Assembly (NCBI GenBank): GCA_005223375.1
Contig: RXOD01004836.1
Coordinates: 1 to 17,817 of the forward strand
Direction of reading: 5' to 3'
Origin: Amoebophrya sp. AT5.2
Taxonomy: Eukaryota; Sar; Dinophyceae; Syndiniales; Amoebophryaceae
DNA: 17,817 nt
Numbering within the stretch: position 1 is the stretch's first letter; each line of letters opens with the position of its first letter. Positions 16,765-17,817 of the stretch are shown here, piece after piece. The position numbers were made by a program, and so were the translations under genes. The notes under the pieces are model-generated. The model was not told the origin of the DNA and ran no database searches. It was given only the letters and a program-made list of their open reading frames with translations.

Positions 16765-17817
16765 TTAGCAGTAGTGGCAGCCTATCCTGCTGAACACCGC
16801 GTGATCTTGCAGCAGCCAGCGCGTGCCGTTACGAACGTGCCGCAGCACGCTCGTCGGGTCGCGCAGAACGAAGCCCGGCTCGAGTTCCACGAACCGCGGC
16901 GAAAAGCCCGCGTGTTCATCTTCGCCCAGGTCTAATTTTAGAGCCTTCGCAAAGCACTCAAAGTACGCCGGCCGCGCCGTTCCGGAGGCCTGCAAAGCAG
17001 CTGTTTGCGAAGCAATTTCCTCCCGCAATTCGGCGAAGCTGACTTCGTCGCCAACGACCACTGCGTTTGATGGAGGAAATACTCCCCCGTCCGCGCTGTC
17101 CGCTTCATTTTCCTGCGCGACTCCCACCCTTCTCAGCGTCCCCACAAGTCTCTGCGCGTCCTCGGCTTTCAGCGCGTCGTTCTCGCGGAAGCCTCTGTAG
17201 TCCGGATACTCGTTCAGGAAAAACCACTGCCAGTGCGGAATCACTGTTTTGGTTTTTATTTTTTCGTTTTCTCCACCAATTTCCGATTCCGCTTGCCTCA
17301 AATGAAGTTTAACGAGCTCCTCGGTCCGCACGTACACCATGTCCATCCAGCCGACGCGGCTCACCAGCGTGTACTCAAAATGCTCCATCAAGTTCTGCCA
17401 CGCCCTTGGAGAGGCCCCGATCGCGCAATCCGCGTCTAATGTCCGGCTGCCGCGCCACTCCACCGCCGCTCCAACACCGGAGATGTTGACGTCTTCGGAA
17501 GCACTTTCATCAGTTTCTGCCTGGAACGCGAAGTCCGTATCGAGGTCGAAGTTTACGTTGAATTCGACGACTACTACCCGCGGCCGGTAGTTGCCTTCCT
17601 CCAGGAGCGCCTTCAAAACGAACAGGTCGTGGCTGTCCATGTCCGACGAAAGCAGATCCAAATCCTTCGGCACTCGTTGTTCCTCGAATAGTTTCACCAC
17701 GTTGTGGGGGTATAGAGGTTCGGCGATCAGCTTTGTGGATTTGACGCTTTCACCACTCGCATTCACCGGCTTCCCGTCGACGAATTCGCCCTCGTGCCTC
17801 GCGTCGAACAGCACGCC
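16765..17817 (-). CDS. FkbM-like methyltransferase-family protein, 5' end beyond window
   Basis: The frame is open to the right edge, so the N-terminus is missing; about 350 residues to the TAA at 16765-16767 are visible. The diagnostic stretch near visible residues 38-90 reads N-V-V-x-L-F, then D-L-L-S-S-D-M-D-S-H-D, then Y-R-P-R-V-V-V-V-E-F-N. This matches the FkbM-related group seen in algae and other eukaryotes, where the consensus is S-I-D-I-D-S-x-D and R-P-R-V-x-x-x-E-Y-N. A later G-A-S ... Y-x-L-V-x-R-V ... D-M-V-Y-V-R segment fits the same group. FkbM proteins are SAM-dependent O-methyltransferases, but this eukaryotic branch is poorly characterised, so the reaction is uncertain. The C-terminal part (after F-L-N-E-Y-P-D-Y-R) is acidic and less conserved. 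The same gene end exists as a relic inside the array. Confidence 0.8.
   Translation of the reverse strand, partial: GVLFDARHEGEFVDGKPVNASGESVKSTKLIAEPLYPHNVVKLFEEQRVPKDLDLLSSDMDSHDLFVLKALLEEGNYRPRVVVVEFNVNFDLDTDFAFQAETDESASEDVNISGVGAAVEWRGSRTLDADCAIGASPRAWQNLMEHFEYTLVSRVGWMDMVYVRTEELVKLHLRQAESEIGGENEKIKTKTVIPHWQWFFLNEYPDYRGFRENDALKAEDAQRLVGTLRRVGVAQENEADSADGGVFPPSNAVVVGDEVSFAELREEIASQTAALQASGTARPAYFECFAKALKLDLGEDEHAGFSPRFVELEPGFVLRDPTSVLRHVRNGTRWLLQDHAVFSRIGCHYC

Overview
The window is a eukaryotic chromosome end. It opens with three CCCTAAA units (the C-strand of the TTTAGGG telomere repeat found in plants and many algae and protists). The genes have long, apparently intronless reading frames. 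This fits an alga or another plastid-lineage protist, but the sequence does not fix the species. No prokaryotic operon structure, tRNA, rRNA, CRISPR array or complete transposon was seen.

Positions 217-14137 hold a head-to-tail array of eight diverged paralogs. All are on the minus strand and so are transcribed toward the telomere, with stop codons 1.6-2.3 kb apart. Each protein is about 420-465 aa and has four parts. (1) A basic leader without acidic residues. (2) A roughly 60-residue domain (F-x-P-F-x-E-A ... F-R-x-W ... R-P-x-x-I-P ... G-W-x-G-Y-x-D-F-L-G-Y) resembling the 'integrase repeat unit' motif of algal and viral proteins. (3) A middle region with an invariant Glu, an invariant Pro and usually a Q-x-K motif. 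(4) A C-terminal region with F-P-[LIFV] ... G-N ... C-[LF]-Q-R ... Y-I-C and a closing L-L-G-L-like end. Regions 3 and 4 suggest PD-(D/E)XK-like nuclease folds, which is inference only. The telomere-most copy is frameshifted, two others have changed the Q-x-K motif, and a 40-codon orphan C-terminus lies beside the seventh copy. The array therefore looks like a subtelomeric family evolving by duplication and decay.

Inside the array, directly behind the fifth copy, lies a decayed C-terminal piece of an FkbM-like gene. Its intact relative is at the other end of the window (16765-17817, cut by the window edge). A 30-base block that includes the stop codon is identical in both places.

The centromere-side part (14138-17817) looks like ordinary chromosome: a DHRS1-like short-chain dehydrogenase (15020-16069) with GC-rich codon use and the partial FkbM-like gene, both also on the minus strand. 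No evidence ties these two genes functionally to the array. The most notable content is the tandem family itself: a DNA-binding-like domain joined to candidate nuclease-like halves, packed against a telomere.
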